Below the pieces are notes generated by a model that made no database searches, was not told the DNA's origin, and was given only the letters and a program-made list of their open reading frames with translations. 64,000 bases of DNA from Jaltomata sinuosa (taxonomy: Eukaryota > Streptophyta > Magnoliopsida > Solanales > Solanaceae), in NCBI GenBank assembly GCA_003996215.1, contig QJPP01000003.1, positions 806,001 to 870,000 on the forward strand. The letters are read 5' to 3'. A program made the translations under genes and the position numbers. Positions within the stretch are counted from its first letter, which is position 1. Each line of letters starts with the position of its first letter. This document shows, piece after piece, positions 9,829 to 20,754 of this stretch.

Positions 9829-10760
9829 TCAAAATGAGCGAGGAAAGATATGGTTATCGTGCCACCTCTTTGTCTTCTCCTTGTAGAGCTTGACATTTTT
9901 ATACGCTTGCAGCCTAAACTCATCAAGTTCATTAAGCTGCAACTTCCTCTTTTGCACCGCTAGTTCTTCATCAAGATTCACCTTCTTTATAGCCCAATAG
10001 GCTTGGTGTTCCAACTCTACCGGCAGATGACAAGCCTTACCATATATGAGCCGATAAGGAGAAGCTCCAATGGGCATTTTGTAAGCAGTTCGATATGCTC
10101 ATAATGCATCATCAAGCTTCTCAGCCTAATCCTTCCTTTGTGCATTCACCATTTTCTCTAGGATCTGCTTCACTTCCCGATTCGATACCTCAACCTACCC
10201 GCTAATTTGGGGATGATACGCAGTAGCTACTTTGTGACGCACCCCATACTTAGCCAATAGTTTTCTGAACTAGTTACTAGTGAAGTGGGTTCCACCATCA
10301 CTGATCATTGCTCGTGGAGTATCGAATCTCGTGAATATATGCTTCTTGACAAACTTCACCACCACTTTTGCATCATTGGTAGGAAGAGCTACATCCTCTA
10401 CCTACTTAAACACATAATCCACCATAACAAGTATGTATTTGTTACCAAAGGAAGGTGGGAAGGGCCCCATGAAGTCAATCCTCTATACGTCAAAGATTTC
10501 CACCTCAAGGATGTTTTGCAAAGGCATCTCATGCCTTCTAGATATAGCTCTAGTCCTCTGGCACTGCTCATATCCTTTGATGAAAGATGTCGCATCCTTG
10601 AATAACGTAGGCCAATAGAAGCCTGACTATAATACCTTCTGTGATGCGCGCTCTCCTACATGATGTACCCCATAAAGGGAAGAATGACAACTCTCTAAGA
10701 TCTCTCTCACGTGATTTTCCGAATGCATCTTCTAATTATTTGATCCGGACCTTGTTTGAA
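9829..10760 (-). pseudogene. Athila integrase (element P)
   Basis: Ty3/gypsy integrase that would insert element cDNA. From 10760 down: remnants of the HHCC zinc domain (10750-10550), the first catalytic Asp in an IDFMGPFPPS block (about 10467), the second Asp in ISDGGTHF (about 10300) and the catalytic Glu in a VEVSNREV block (about 10175). The three catalytic residues are still present, but stops occur near 10470, 10400, 10270, 10190 and 10125. The C-terminal piece (10077-9829) reads 'MPIGASPYRLIYGKACHLP', typical of Athila integrase. It is followed by non-coding DNA with the double-hairpin motif. Confidence 0.85.
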
Positions 10761-10763
10761 TAA

Positions 10764-11400
10764 TTAGGGACTGTCCCATATATAAAATCGATAGTCATGA
10801 TATAGCTTCTTCTTCTGTTGAGTAGTGGCTTTCATGGGGTACACTTCACTCACCACTAGGTTGACAATATCAGCATACCATATTAGCTCAGCAACACTCA
10901 AAGCTAGGAGTTGTTCATCTTGAAACTCCTCTCTGATATGCCCTTTATTAGGCACATGAGACCAATCCTCAAGTCTGGACAAGTGATCCGCTACTTGGTT
11001 CTCTGTGCCTTTTCGATCCCTGATCTCTAAATCAAACTCTTGAAGCAACAAAATCCACCGAATAAGTCTTGGCTTAATATCCTTCTTGCTAAATAAGTAA
11101 CGGATCACCGCATTATCCATATACACAATCACTTTGGTTCCCACAAGATAGGAGCAAAATTTGTCAAAAGCAAAGACTAAACTAGCATCTCTTTCTCAGT
11201 GACTGTGTAGTTTGTCTGAGATGCATCAAGTGTCTTACTTTCATAATAGATAGAATGGAATACCTTTTCAACTCGCTGATCCAACACAGCTCCTACCGCA
11301 ACATCACTGGCATCACACATAAGCTCAAATGGCAGCTCCCAATTTGGTGCAATCAAAATTGGAGCTTCAATCAAGCGCTTCTTCAAATCCTCAAACGCCT
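10764..11400 (-). pseudogene. Athila RNase H (element P)
   Basis: Degrades the RNA strand during cDNA synthesis. I see the first acidic block 'FELMCDASDVAVGAVLDQR' (about 11330-11270), then 'SQTNYTVTEKEMLV' with the catalytic Glu (about 11215-11177). After a frame break comes VIVYMDNAVIRYLFSKKD with the third acidic residue (about 11130-11080), and GTENQVADHLSRLE at the end. The frame shift near 11175-11145 breaks the polyprotein between the second and third acidic positions. Confidence 0.85.
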
Positions 11401-12400
11401 TCACACAGTCATCACTGAATTCATACTTCACCTCTTTCTCAAGCAACTTGAACATTGGTCTGGATATCTTGGATAAATCTTTAATGAAGCGTATGTAGAA
11501 ACCTACATGACCAAGAAAACTATGAACACCTCTCATAAAGACTGGAAGTGGTAGTTTCTCGATAACCTCTATCTTCGCTCGATCTACTTCCAGCCTAATT
11601 TTTGACACCTTATGGCCAAGGACAATGCCTTTCTTGAACAAAAAGTGGCACTTCTCCCAGTTAAGCACCAGATTCATCTCCTCACATCTTGCCAATACTC
11701 TTTCCAGATTATGAAGATAAGCTTCAAGCAAATTCCCAAACACCGAGAAGTCTTCCATGAACACTTCTACAATCTCTTCTACCATATCAGAGAAGATAGC
11801 CATCATACACCTCTAAAATATAGCCAGTGCATTACAGAGCCCAAAGGGCATACACTTGAAAGCATATGTGTCATAAGGACAAGTAAATATTATTTTCTCT
11901 TGATCCTCCGGTGCTATAGCTATTTGATTGTAGCCGGAATATCCATCCAAGAAGTAGAAGTACTCCTATCCAGCTAACTTGTCCAATATCTGATCAATAA
12001 ATAGAATGGGATAGTGATCTTTTTGGGTGGCTTCATTCAATTTCCTGTAATTTATGCAAATCCTCCACCCAGTGACTGTACGTATTGGAATCAGCTCATT
12101 CTTCTGATTGGTTATCACAGTCATCCCACCTTTGTTGGGGACACATTGAATAGGACTGACCCACTTGCTATCTGAAATGGGGAAACATAATACCTGAATC
12201 TAGCCACTTGATCACCTCTTTCCATACTACATCCTTCATGGAAGGGTTCAATCTCCTCTGATGTTGTGCCATGGGCTTGTACCCTTCCTCCATATAGATC
12301 TTATGCATGTAAAAAGAAGGATTAATCCCATGAATGTCAGACATATGCCACCTAATTACTTTCTTTCTCTTTCATAATACTGCTAGAGATTCTCAACTGT
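11401..12400 (-). pseudogene. Athila reverse transcriptase (element P)
   Basis: Starts from a region reading 'YMEEGYKPMAQHQRRLNP' (near 12290) and keeps the CMPFGLCNA block (near 11850). The catalytic F-x-D-D box is F-M-E-D-F: the first Asp is Glu (codon at 11753-11755), expected to impair polymerase activity. The segment 11806-11401 is open and carries the palm and thumb, including 'FLGHVGFYIRFIKDLSKI'. Stops interrupt the fingers between about 12200 and 11810. The 12572-12400 linker to protease shows no domain. Confidence 0.86.
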
Positions 12401-12571
12401 GCTTCATTTAACCCAGCTATAAGAATTACCGAAAGTGTATTATCTTCTCCCAAATATGCATAATTTAGATGAGGTAGAAGTGGTTTCATCTCTAACTTGG
12501 GGCTTCGATGGCTTGGGAGGGGGTCCCAGAGGTCTATTAAGAGGCTCGAACTCAATAGTACTAGACAACAC

Positions 12572-13300
12572 CTATGCTACTTCAAAGCATTGAACCATTT
12601 TATGTGCCACTCTATCTCCATATAAGTCTATCCATGTGAGGGCTCTCTCTAATGGATATTTGGATGTTATGAGCGGTATCCCTGATTCTATGTACACCAC
12701 AGTAATAACTGATAAGTCCTCATATAATGCAGACAACTTCATTTCCTTGTAAACATTGAAGACTTCCACTTTGTCATGTGCTCTCATGGTGAGTTGCCGT
12801 GCTGCAACATTTATCAATGCTCTACTTGTAGCCAATAATAGACGTCCCAAAATAAATGGAACTTCTGGGTTCGGTTCAAAATCCAAGATCACAAAATCCA
12901 CCGGAAAGATCAAAGATCCAATCTGCACCGATACATCTTCAATAATGCCCTCAGGTCTAGCCAACGATCTGTCTGCCAATTGCAGAACAATTATAGTGGG
13001 GAAAAGACTACCCAATCCCATATTTTTGAAGACATAAGATGGAATTAGGTTGATACTTGCCCCAAGACTGCCTAGTGCTTGTGCTATAACCTTTTGGCCA
13101 ATGGTGATCTCAATTGTGAAACTTCCCAGATCCTTCAGTTTGGTTGGCAACCTGTTTTGAATTTGAGAAGTGCATACCTCTGTAAGGGCGACTATGGTAT
13201 ATTCGATCAACCTATTCTTGTTTGTCACAATGTCCTTGATGTACGTTATATTTTTCGGGACTCCTTGGAGAACATCTATGAGGGGGAGATTAAGGTGCAC
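12572..13300 (-). pseudogene. Athila aspartic protease (element P)
   Basis: About 240 open codons, the longest intact stretch of the element. The retropepsin-like active-site block is S-L-G-A-S-I-N-L; in Athila copies this is normally D-L-G-A-S, so the catalytic Asp has become Ser (codon 13067-13069). Downstream 'PVDFVILDFEP' and VPFILGRLLLATSRALI match the second half of the fold, with ILGR around 12850. The stop near 12572 separates it from RT. Confidence 0.85.
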
Positions 13301-13479
13301 CTGCCTGAAGAGGTCAAGAAATTTATTAAAGCCAGCCTCCTCTTTCTGTTTGATGAACTTCTACGGGAATGGTGGAGGAGGATTCACAATAATTTTAGCT
13401 TCTTTCACCTCTGTTTCAGCACTAACTTTTGCCTTTCCTTTTTTAGCTTCTACTACCTTGGGCTCTGCTTACTTTGATG

Positions 13480-14870
13480 CAAGCTCTTCCAATTCTCTAC
13501 CGTTCCAGGTTGTGACTATATTCACCTACTTAGGATTTGGGTCAGTACTCCTAGAAGACCACCCTGAGGTCTTATATTCTGTGCTCCAGCTAGCTGACCC
13601 ACTTGCTTTTCTAAGTTTCGGATGAAAGTTCTTTGATCTTTCATCTACACTTCATAGCTAGCTTGGATTTTCATGATCCTCTTCAGCATGTCTTCAATGT
13701 TGCTAGGTAAGGCCACATGTTTATTGTTTCCAGCAAACTGTTGATTCTGTCCTTGGTTCCTGAATTGATTCTGACCTTTGTTATTGCCATATGAAAAATT
13801 ATTCCTCAAGTTTACATTGTATTCATTACCATAATTCTAATCTCCACCTCTTTGCGTATACCCTACAAAGTTCAGAGAGTCCAGATTTGCTGCACAATCA
13901 TATGATATATGGTCCCCTCTACAAGTCTCGCAAAACTGAAGAGCTGCAGGCTGCACTGCATTCACTTATGACTGATTATTTTCAAGAGCTAAATTGTTGA
14001 GGACCGTAGGTATATTGCTCATCTGATTATCCATAGATTCCAACTTGGAAAATAAAGTCGTATTGGAATCTACCTCAAGGAACCCGATAACCTTTTTAGG
14101 CGTGGCTCTGCTGGTGTCTGTGTTCCATTTCGGATGACTCTATGTTATCCTCTGCAGAAGAGTGTACAACTGATCATAGGTCTTCTCTAATGCTTGCCCG
14201 TCTGCTACACAGTCTAGAAAAATCTTCGAATGAGAATCTAGCCCTTCAATGAATGTATGGACCAACACTTCGTTTATCTGTTCATGATTAGGACAGTCCA
14301 TTAGGAGGGACTTAAATCTCTACCAAGCTTGGTAGATATTCTCATCATCTTTCTGCCTAAAACTCAATATCTCGCTCCTCAGCTTGGCTATCTTTCCAGA
14401 TGGAAAGAAATGCATCAAAATTTTTGGGCCAAATCATTACAAGAAGTGATGGAGTTTGGCGGCTCAACTTTCAACCATCTCTTCGCTTCCCTAAGTAGGG
14501 AAAATGGGAATAATGTCAGTCTAACATAGTCTTCTACGACTCTAGTTGGTATGAATGTATCACTGATTTCTAGAAAATTTCTAGATATGCTAATGCGGGT
14601 CCTCATGTTATAAGCTCGTGAACTGACCATTGGTGTGCAAGACTTGCACCATATTCTACTTAAGTTCAAAGCGACCACCCGCTGCGGGTTTCCGAATGTT
14701 GTTGGTGACATTAGTCACGAGTGGGATTGCCATATCTTGTACTGGCCTTGGTTTGCCATTTCTACGGGAACAACTTCTGGTTGTTCAACTAACTAGATTG
14801 GATTATCAACCACCTCCTGAAACTTGATAGGATAAAGTGCTGCTGCCCTTCTCTTTTGGTGAAATAGTCG
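13480..14870 (-). pseudogene. Athila gag (element P)
   Basis: Capsid and nucleocapsid part. The retrotransposon gag core is 14711-14415 (SLLREAKRWLKVEPPNSI near 14500), followed by a typical ILSFRQKDDENIYQAW block (near 14340) and GLDSHSKIFLDCVADGQAL. A CCHC-like knuckle, CETCRGDHISYDCA (C-x2-C-x4-H-x4-C), lies near 13928-13887. A Gln/Asn-rich segment follows (13830-13730), then a short helical KDQRTFIRNLEKQVGQLA block before the protease. Stops near 14720, 14325, 14135 and 13970 kill the frame. The exact start codon is unclear. Confidence 0.82.
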
Positions 14871-15029
14871 TTTAGGTTTAGGGTATGGTTTTGCTAAGTC
14901 TTTCATCCTTGCCAGTGTGTTGACAATTCAAAGTCTGTACCTGTATATTTTTCAAAAGCTAAGATCAAGTTGTCAATACTTGAATAATAAAGCCGTATAA
15001 GAAAATTTAGAAATTTGCTAATTTCTAAG

Positions 15030-15047
15030 TCCCCGACAATGGCGCCA
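15030..15047 (-). other. Primer binding site of element P, tRNA-Asp type
   Basis: Minus strand TGGCGCCATTGTCGGGGA, against the tRNA-Asp complement TGGCGCCGTTGCCGGGGA: 16 of 18 match, and both differences are transitions. It lies 6 bp inside the LTR edge at 15054. tRNA-Asp priming is characteristic of Athila-type elements. Confidence 0.85.
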
Positions 15048-15935
15048 AAAACTTGTTAGGTGACTTCCCACTCACTCACAAGTGTACGTGGTCGTCCAAG
15101 TAATATAGATTGGTTAGTCCGGATATTATACCCAAGAGACTTATAAATTAACAAATATCCTAAATTATATGTATACCACTAGAATAAACAAGTATGAAAG
15201 TAACTAAAGTATGAGTTTGTAGTAACTAAAGATCTAAAATAAAATGATAGAATTAAATGCAAGTAAATAATGATTTTGGTTCCAAGTTTAAAGAAAATTC
15301 TAGGGTTACAGCTTTATTGTGCAATCATACGTAGTATTCACTTGAATCGACTCGTTTGTTCACCTAGTTTCTGATTTCGGGGTTGATTTTATAACTATGG
15401 TCTTCCAAGCCTCTAGTTTCCTATCTAAAAAAGCATCACAACTATATTATTGAGCGGGGATGTGACATCTTATTTTGAATGCTTTTATATATCTTCCTGT
15501 ATAAACCAAACAAGGCATTCTAGGTATATTCCTATCCTTATCGCTAACCTACCCTTTACGTTACAAAAGAGAGGCCTTGCTCCCTATATTCCTCGGTCTA
15601 TCTTGTTGATCCTTCTCCCGAGTTCACAACAAAATTATATATTTATCTTAATGGTGGCCAGACATCAAAATACTAAACATAGGAATGTAAGAACAACTAG
15701 TAATGGAAAATAAACTAATCAATTCAACTTCATACTAAATAGTCATATGTTTGTAGCCGTAACCCCAGAACAAGGGTTCTTAGCCGCTCATGCTAATCAA
15801 AAACACAAATAACAAAGTTTTTGTTAAAAGTTATGGCTAAGAAAAGGAAGAAGAAAAGAAACCTAATGGTGAATTCTAATCTCTGCCTTGTGCTCTGAAA
15901 ATATAACTGAACCCCTACAAAAGATGCACAATGTT

Positions 15936-15945
15936 CTATTTATAG
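15936..15945 (-). promoter_or_regulatory. TATA box in the 5' LTR of element P
   Basis: CTATAAATAG on the minus strand, conserved in both LTRs, about 450 bp from the LTR 5' end and 73 bp below the GC-rich island. Likely core promoter for the genomic transcript running toward gag. Confidence 0.6.
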
Positions 15946-16017
15946 GGCTAGGGAAATAACTCCTTTTCCTTCTTGGAGTCAGAATAGGAGAAAACTGGAA
16001 AAATTTAGTCTGGTGGA

Positions 16018-16165
16018 GGCTGGCGCGATGAGCTATGGGTGCGCCACACTTGGTCCACAACAGTTTTTGTGATGGGGAATCACCCCACCATAGCGCCAAC
16101 TTTGGCCTTCAGTAGTTTGTGGCCTGTGGTAGCGCCCCACCAAGGCGCCACTGCCTCTTTTCTCT
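16018..16165 (-). repeat. GC-rich quasi-palindromic island in the 5' LTR of element P
   Basis: Same island as 4838-4985, with words GGCGCGATG, GCGCC, AGCGCC and CACCCCACCA. It occupies U3 just upstream of the TATA box. Confidence 0.6.
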
Positions 16166-16397
16166 ATTTGTTTGCTCCCGAGCATTCTGCTAAGTTGCTT
16201 CCATGCTTTACTCTTCTGTTTCATTTTCCAATGGTTAGTTTCCCTCATTAATTCACCTGAAAGCATCTAATATGTGTCTTAGTACAACATATAGAAATTT
16301 ACTCGAAACACATAATATATAGTAAGTAATGTTCTTAAAACATAAGGTAAATATGGGTAAAATATGACAAATAGGCGTATGAATATGCCTCAAATCA

Positions 16398-17589
16398 ACA
16401 TGTCTTCTAGCACTTTCCCTGATGTGATTCAAGGAAAAATCCTAGACATTCCTTATATTGGAAGATGACAATAGACCCTTTTTGAATAGCCACTTTTCCC
16501 AAAAGTACTTCCCTTAACATTGATCCTAGTCAATTCCATTGAGCTTTTAACTTTTTCTTGGCACCTTATGCTAGACACCTTGACCCTTTTTGCATCCTCT
16601 ATCTTGGAACCAGTCCTCCCTAATTGCTAGAAATGAAAATGTAGGCTGAAAGCCTAAGTTTAGGGGGAATATGAATGAAAATTGAATATTGATGTAGGAA
16701 AAAGCCTAAGTTTGGGGTGTATGCATTTAATGTGAAAAAAAGGAGTTTAACTTCAAAGTGAGGTAGCACCCTATGCTTACTATATGAATTGCTTAAAAGT
16801 GTCAAAGAGATGAATGAATAAAAAAAATAGAGTGGTACTACCATATGAGCTAAGCAAATGGGTGTTTGAAAGAATAGTTGTTGGGAAAGCTTGGGTTGTG
16901 AGAAGGAGTAATAATGTAAAGTTGAATAAAAAATATGAGTGGTGCACTTGAATGCTTATGATAGCATTGGGGAGGTTTAGTCACTTGAGATAAATGAAAT
17001 GCTCACCTTAGCCCTAGCCTACATTATTTCTCGCAAGTCCTTGGTGATTTCGAGCTTTGCAACTCTATATTAGTGGCGAATTATATAAAGGGCAAGCCTA
17101 TAGTTTAATATGTGCACACTTGAACTTCCTTGAGAGAGTGAGAGTCCTTGTGTTCTCTTATAATCCCTATATTGTAAAATGCATGATTGTTAGTGGGATT
17201 CTCTCTTGTGGTAAGTGGCATTACATCCTTAAAGTGAATGTGAAGTCTCAATTTCAATTAAGAGGAATGAATGTGCCAAGTTGTGTAGAGAATCTTTAGG
17301 AAATCCTTTAAGGTATATGCCAATGATTTGCGAAGCTTGATGATCTTGTTTTGAATGAAAAATTCCCTTGATTTTGAATGACAAGTTTAAGTCTCTTTAA
17401 ATGAGATTTTGAATTGGAATGTTTTTGCCTTGTGTTTATGAATGTACAAAACGGAATTAGTATTTTTGTTTGAGTCTTTTGTTTTGAGTCTTTTGTTTAT
17501 TACTTTCTTGAGTCTTTGAGTCCATATAGTCCTTTCTACAATCCTTATGTCTTAAAAAGTTTGATTCAATCCTTAGCCTTGTGAGTGCT
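16398..17589 (+). other. Non-coding 3' region of element D
   Basis: No credible ORF. It resembles, in reverse, the region left of 39,430 in element E (shared blocks around TGTGATTCAAGGAAAAAT, 16421-16438). Two extra polypurine-like runs occur: CCTAAGTTTAGGGGG near 16652 and CCTAAGTTTGGGG near 16706. Element E has the same pair near 39121-39180. Confidence 0.65.
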
Positions 17590-17626
17590 TTGCTTGAGGA
17601 CAAGCAATAGTTCAAGTTTGGGGGTT
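17590..17626 (+). other. AGGA hairpin and polypurine tract of element D
   Basis: Perfect 7-bp stem TTGCTTG (17590-17596), loop AGGA, CAAGCAA (17601-17607), then the purine-rich AAGTTTGGGGG ending next to the LTR start at 17627. It marks the 5' edge of a 3' LTR. Confidence 0.8.
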
Positions 17627-19087
17627 TGATAAGTTGGTAATCAACCAACTTACTTAACTTTTATTCATGAATTATTGCCTTGATTTGATGTGATTTAGGA
17701 GGATTTTATGCCTTATTTGTCTTATATGCAAGCACTCTTGATCAATGAAGAAAGAAAAGAATTTAAACCCAAATGATCCATAAATGAAAGCTAAGTCAAG
17801 AGATGACTAAAAGAGAAAAGAACTGCTCAGTCTTTGTATGGAACCTGCAAGTCACAAAAGGGCACCTGTGTTTTGCAGGTGCCAGAGCAAATGGAAGATG
17901 AAGTACTGCCCAGCAACACATACATGTGCATGCCGCAAATCATCATGGGCGGCCGCAGGTGCCCGTGCTGATGGAGCCGCAGATGAAGGATCAACATTGC
18001 CTAAAAGACTTGGCACCTGCGTGCAACAAGATTTCAAGGCTGGCCGCAGGTGTTATCGTAGGTCCAATCGCAAGTGGGTCGAAGGGCAAAATGGTCCAAA
18101 ATGTCATTACATAATTAGGAAGCTTCCAAGACCCTTTTTGGGATCTGTGCAAGGATTATATACCAATTTTTTCCCCAATTAGGACATAGTTGTTAGAGTA
18201 CACCTTAGAGTAGAGGTTTTCTTAGTTTTCTTCTTCCATGAATTGAGAAAACACCATTGTTGAATATTTAAGCTTGAAATTGAAGATATTTTATGAAGAT
18301 GAATGGAATTAAAGGTTACGCACCTTGTATATTCTCTTTTTTCTTTATTATGAGTAGCTAAATTCAATTATAGGGGTGTGTGTATGATGGGTGTTTGAAT
18401 TTTGGGATGGGTGTTGATTATTTGAGTTTATAATTGATTATTATGTGTGGGTCTATTGAATCCTTCATGTTTTAATTATAAAATTGGTGGTTGCAAACAT
18501 TAATTTAGCTTACTAATTATGTTCTTGCTTGAAGAAGAAGTTATATAATTGGGTAAGGATTCAATAGTAGGGATTTGAGATTTTCACCATAAATTGAGGC
18601 TATAAATAGCTTAATTTAGGAAATTCCCACCTAAAAGTTGAGGCTAGAAATAAGTTGACTCACCTAATCCAATTGGTTGTTTTGTTGCTAAACTATGGGG
18701 TTCGAAAGAAACCATGGTGTATATATGTTTGGTAGGTTGAAAAACAACTAAACATGACTTGAACCAAGGCTACCCGCACTTTGATAAAAAATAGCTTGAA
18801 TAATCAACCCCAATCCCAATGCATGACCCCATTGGGAGCACACCCCTAGTCTTTCCATCCCTTATATAAACACTCGTGTTAAACCATTTTGAAATTACTT
18901 TCCCAAAACCAATCCCCCCATTTACTTTACTTGTTTAAACATTCCACTTGCTCTTGTGAATCGACTCATAATTTGTGGTATATTCTCTGTACCAATCCTC
19001 ATGGATTCTACCCCAACTCACGTTGGGTTATTATTTTGCAACAACCATTGCTACCTCCTTTTAGGAGAGTTATTTTGGACGTCATCA
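17627..19087 (+). repeat. LTR of element D (1,461 bp)
   Basis: Starts TGATAAGTTGG and ends GTCATCA, like the LTRs of F, E and H. It contains an island of inverted repeats (17835-18080), a TATA-like ATTATATACC (18155-18164) and a hairpin CCCAA-CTCACG-TTGGG (19012-19027) near the 3' end. Edges come from the polypurine tract on the left and the primer binding site on the right. Confidence 0.82.
17835..18080 (+). repeat. Inverted-repeat island in the LTR of element D
   Basis: Includes a perfect hairpin GGCACCTG-TGTTTTG-CAGGTGCC (17861-17883) and further copies of GGCACCTG, GCAGGTGC and GGCCGCAGGTG. It lies 75 bp upstream of the TATA-like box. Confidence 0.65.
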
Positions 19088-19091
19088 AAAA

Positions 19092-19109
19092 TGGTGTCGT
19101 TATTGGGGA
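19092..19109 (+). other. Primer binding site of element D, tRNA-Asp type
   Basis: TGGTGTCGTTATTGGGGA against TGGCGCCGTTGCCGGGGA: 14 of 18 match and all four differences are C-to-T or G-to-A transitions. It lies 4 bp after the LTR end. Confidence 0.78.
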
Positions 19110-19495
19110 CCCCATTCAATTGTGAACTCCCATTCAGCTTCGATCAAGCACTTAGAGGCCCAAATAAATCACTTGTCAACCCAAATGAAGCCCTGCTTAA
19201 AGGGCACTCTCTTTAGTGACACTCTCCCAAATCTGAAGAGCGATGGCCATGTGATGGCAATTGTCACCAGAAGTGGGAAAATGCTTGATTGTGTAGTCAA
19301 ACCAACTAAAGAAGTTGAGTTTGAGATGAAGGATGATTAGAAGAATGAGAATATAGTGGATGAAAATAAAAGTGACGAGAAGGAGAAGGTGGAATCACTA
19401 CCTCAAGTGGAAATTGATATAGAAGAAGAGAAAGAGGAACAAGCGTCAAGTGAGCCAAAACCATTGCATGCCCTCCTTCATACCCTCAAAGGTTA
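19110..19495 (+). pseudogene. Gag C-terminal remnant of element D
   Basis: The reading frame 19122-19340 begins with HSASIKHLEAQINHL, which matches the gag C-terminus of element E (near 41120). It continues into a VMAIVTRSGK block that in Athila-like elements links gag to protease. The gag N-terminal and central parts are missing: only about 15 bp separate the primer binding site from this C-terminal piece, so a large deletion occurred. After the stop at 19340 an acidic, Lys/Glu-rich segment continues to about 19450. Confidence 0.7.
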
Positions 19496-19599
19496 ATCAA
19501 GAAAAAGGAGTATAATAAATTCAAGAAGTTCGTGGACCTATTTAGCAAGTTGTCGATAATATTCCTTTAGTAGATGCATTGGTACAAATGCCGAGCTAT

Positions 19600-20420
19600 G
19601 ATAAGTTCATCAAGGAGATTTTAATAAAGAAATGAGTGATTGATGTAGGCATGGTGGAAGTGTACCACCATTGCAGCACAATCATGGCAAGCAATATAGT
19701 CCCAAAGATGTAAGATTCAAGTGCTTTTACCATTCCTTGCACTATTGGCGTTTATTTGTTAAACAAGGCTTTATGCGACCTTTCGGCAAGAATCAACTTG
19801 ATGCCCCTTGTGATCTTTATGAAGTTGGGTTTGAGATATCCCAAGCCAACACCGATGAGGCTATTGATGGCTAATAGGTTGATAAAATTCCTGGTAGGAA
19901 TCTTGTTTGATATGTTGGTAAAGGTAGACAAATTCATACTCCCAGTGGGCTTTGTGGTGTTAGACTGTGACATGGACTTGGAGGTGCCTATCATTTTAGG
20001 GTTCCCATTTTTGGCCACCGTGAGAGCTCTCGTTGATATTGATATGGGAGAACTCTTTTGGGTAGGGAGAAAAGAAGTCAAGTTCAACGTTTGTCATCCA
20101 TTGAAGCCCCCGGATAAGTATCGGGTCATATCTATGATTGACACAAACGATGAGCTTGTAGAAAATCCTTGTGAAGTAGACAGTGGAGGTGAACCACCAA
20201 GAAAGAAACTTGTTCTATATGATGGTTGAGAGAAGATGGACTATGAAGATTTTATCATGCCTAAGCCACCAAATTTGGTCGAAGTGTATATTGGTCCTCA
20301 TGACACTTCACCAATACTGACATCCAATAGATTGAATGCTTGGCAAAAAGATAAGTTGGTGCTTTTGTTGAAAAGACACATGTAGAGCTTGGGATGGCAT
20401 TGTCCTAATCGTATTGGCAT
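19600..20420 (+). pseudogene. Aspartic protease of element D, with start of the RT linker
   Basis: The open segment 19756-20229 holds the Athila-type retropepsin block A-L-C-D-L-S-A-R-I-N-L: the Asp is present, but the Gly and Ser that normally follow (D-L-G-A-S) are Ser and Arg. 'LPVGFVVLDCDMDLEVPIILG' near 19950 matches the second half of the fold. A short linker (20230-20385) resembles the lead-in to RT, then coding similarity stops without any RT domain. Element D thus carries protease but neither RT nor integrase. Confidence 0.75.
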
Positions 20421-20460
20421 GGCCCTAGACAAAACTTGATTCTTGAGGTAATATCATCGA

Positions 20461-20502
20461 GTCGCGACATAAAATCAAGCGCTTCTTGGGAGTCAACCCA
20501 AG
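20461..20502 (+). other. Double-hairpin motif after the coding region of element D
   Basis: Palindrome GTCGCGAC (20461-20468), then CTTGGG (20485-20490), loop AGTCAA, CCCAAG (20497-20502), a perfect 6-bp stem. Same order and spacing as in elements E and P. 20503-20754 holds no gene; it contains short GC-rich inverted words (GCGGCACA, GTGCC, GTCGC). Confidence 0.6.
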
Positions 20503-20754
20503 TGTTCTTGATTTATTTACTTCACTTTTCTGTTGTTTTTGGTGTGTTTTAGGAATGCACGGAGATTGAAAAAATGGCTAAGTGTTAAAAGTTCCCTGAG
20601 AGGATGTGTGCCCCACCTGCAAACCAGATGTGCCAACTTGCGGCACACAGGTGGAGTCGCCCTTTAGAGGTAGTGAACTGAAGGAAAAAGAAAATTTTTA
20701 GGCATCTACGAAACCACATATGAGTCGCATGTGGGGACCTATGGGCGACATTTT

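Larger units (their letters stand above)
4310..16397 (-). mobile_element. Element P: Athila-type Ty3/gypsy retrotransposon with an env-position ORF
   Basis: Minus-strand order: LTR (15054-16397), tRNA-Asp primer binding site, gag, protease, RT, RNase H, integrase, non-coding motif pair, extra ORF, two polypurine tracts and the second LTR (ending 5218). The gypsy domain order, a MMAIFSDMVE motif in RT, the tRNA-Asp primer and the extra ORF after integrase all fit the Athila clade. The left LTR is truncated by element M. The right flank, ACATG (16398-16402), should be one target duplication and opens directly into element D internal sequence. All coding parts are broken. Confidence 0.87.
15054..16397 (-). 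repeat. 5' LTR of element P (1,344 bp)
   Basis: Plus-strand start TGTTAGG at 15054, set by the primer binding site; end CAAATCA at 16397, set by comparison with the 3' LTR and by the jump to element D sequence. TATA box at 15936-15945 and a GC-rich island at 16018-16165. The match to the 3' LTR is high over 15530-16397; for 15054-15530 no partner is in the window. Confidence 0.85.
16398..20754 (+). mobile_element. Element D: Athila-like non-autonomous element, recombinant or tandem structure
   Basis: Plus-strand order: non-coding 3' region (16398-17589), AGGA hairpin, polypurine tract, LTR (17627-19087), tRNA-Asp primer binding site, remnant of gag C-terminus, protease, double-hairpin motif and spacer. 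A polypurine tract before and a primer binding site after the same LTR means this LTR is shared by two internal regions, as after unequal recombination or tandem insertion. The left end is cut by element P and the right end by the LTR of F. RT and integrase are absent. Confidence 0.72.

Noticed and set aside
15030..15047. tRNA-like matches at the primer binding sites (also 3455-3466, 19092-19109, 35375-35386, 42451-42468)
   Set aside because: Only the complement of the tRNA 3' end is present; no cloverleaf, so these are priming sites and not tRNA genes.
17838..18182. 114-codon plus-strand ORF in the LTR of D
   Set aside because: It lies across the inverted-repeat island and TATA-like box; the GC-rich words alone make it open. 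No equivalent frame in E, F or H.
20731..20754. Possible primer binding site left of the F LTR (GGGGACCTATGGGCGACA)
   Set aside because: Alignment with the tRNA-Asp complement is poor, and a polypurine tract with hairpin lies on the right side of the LTR, which makes it a 3' LTR.
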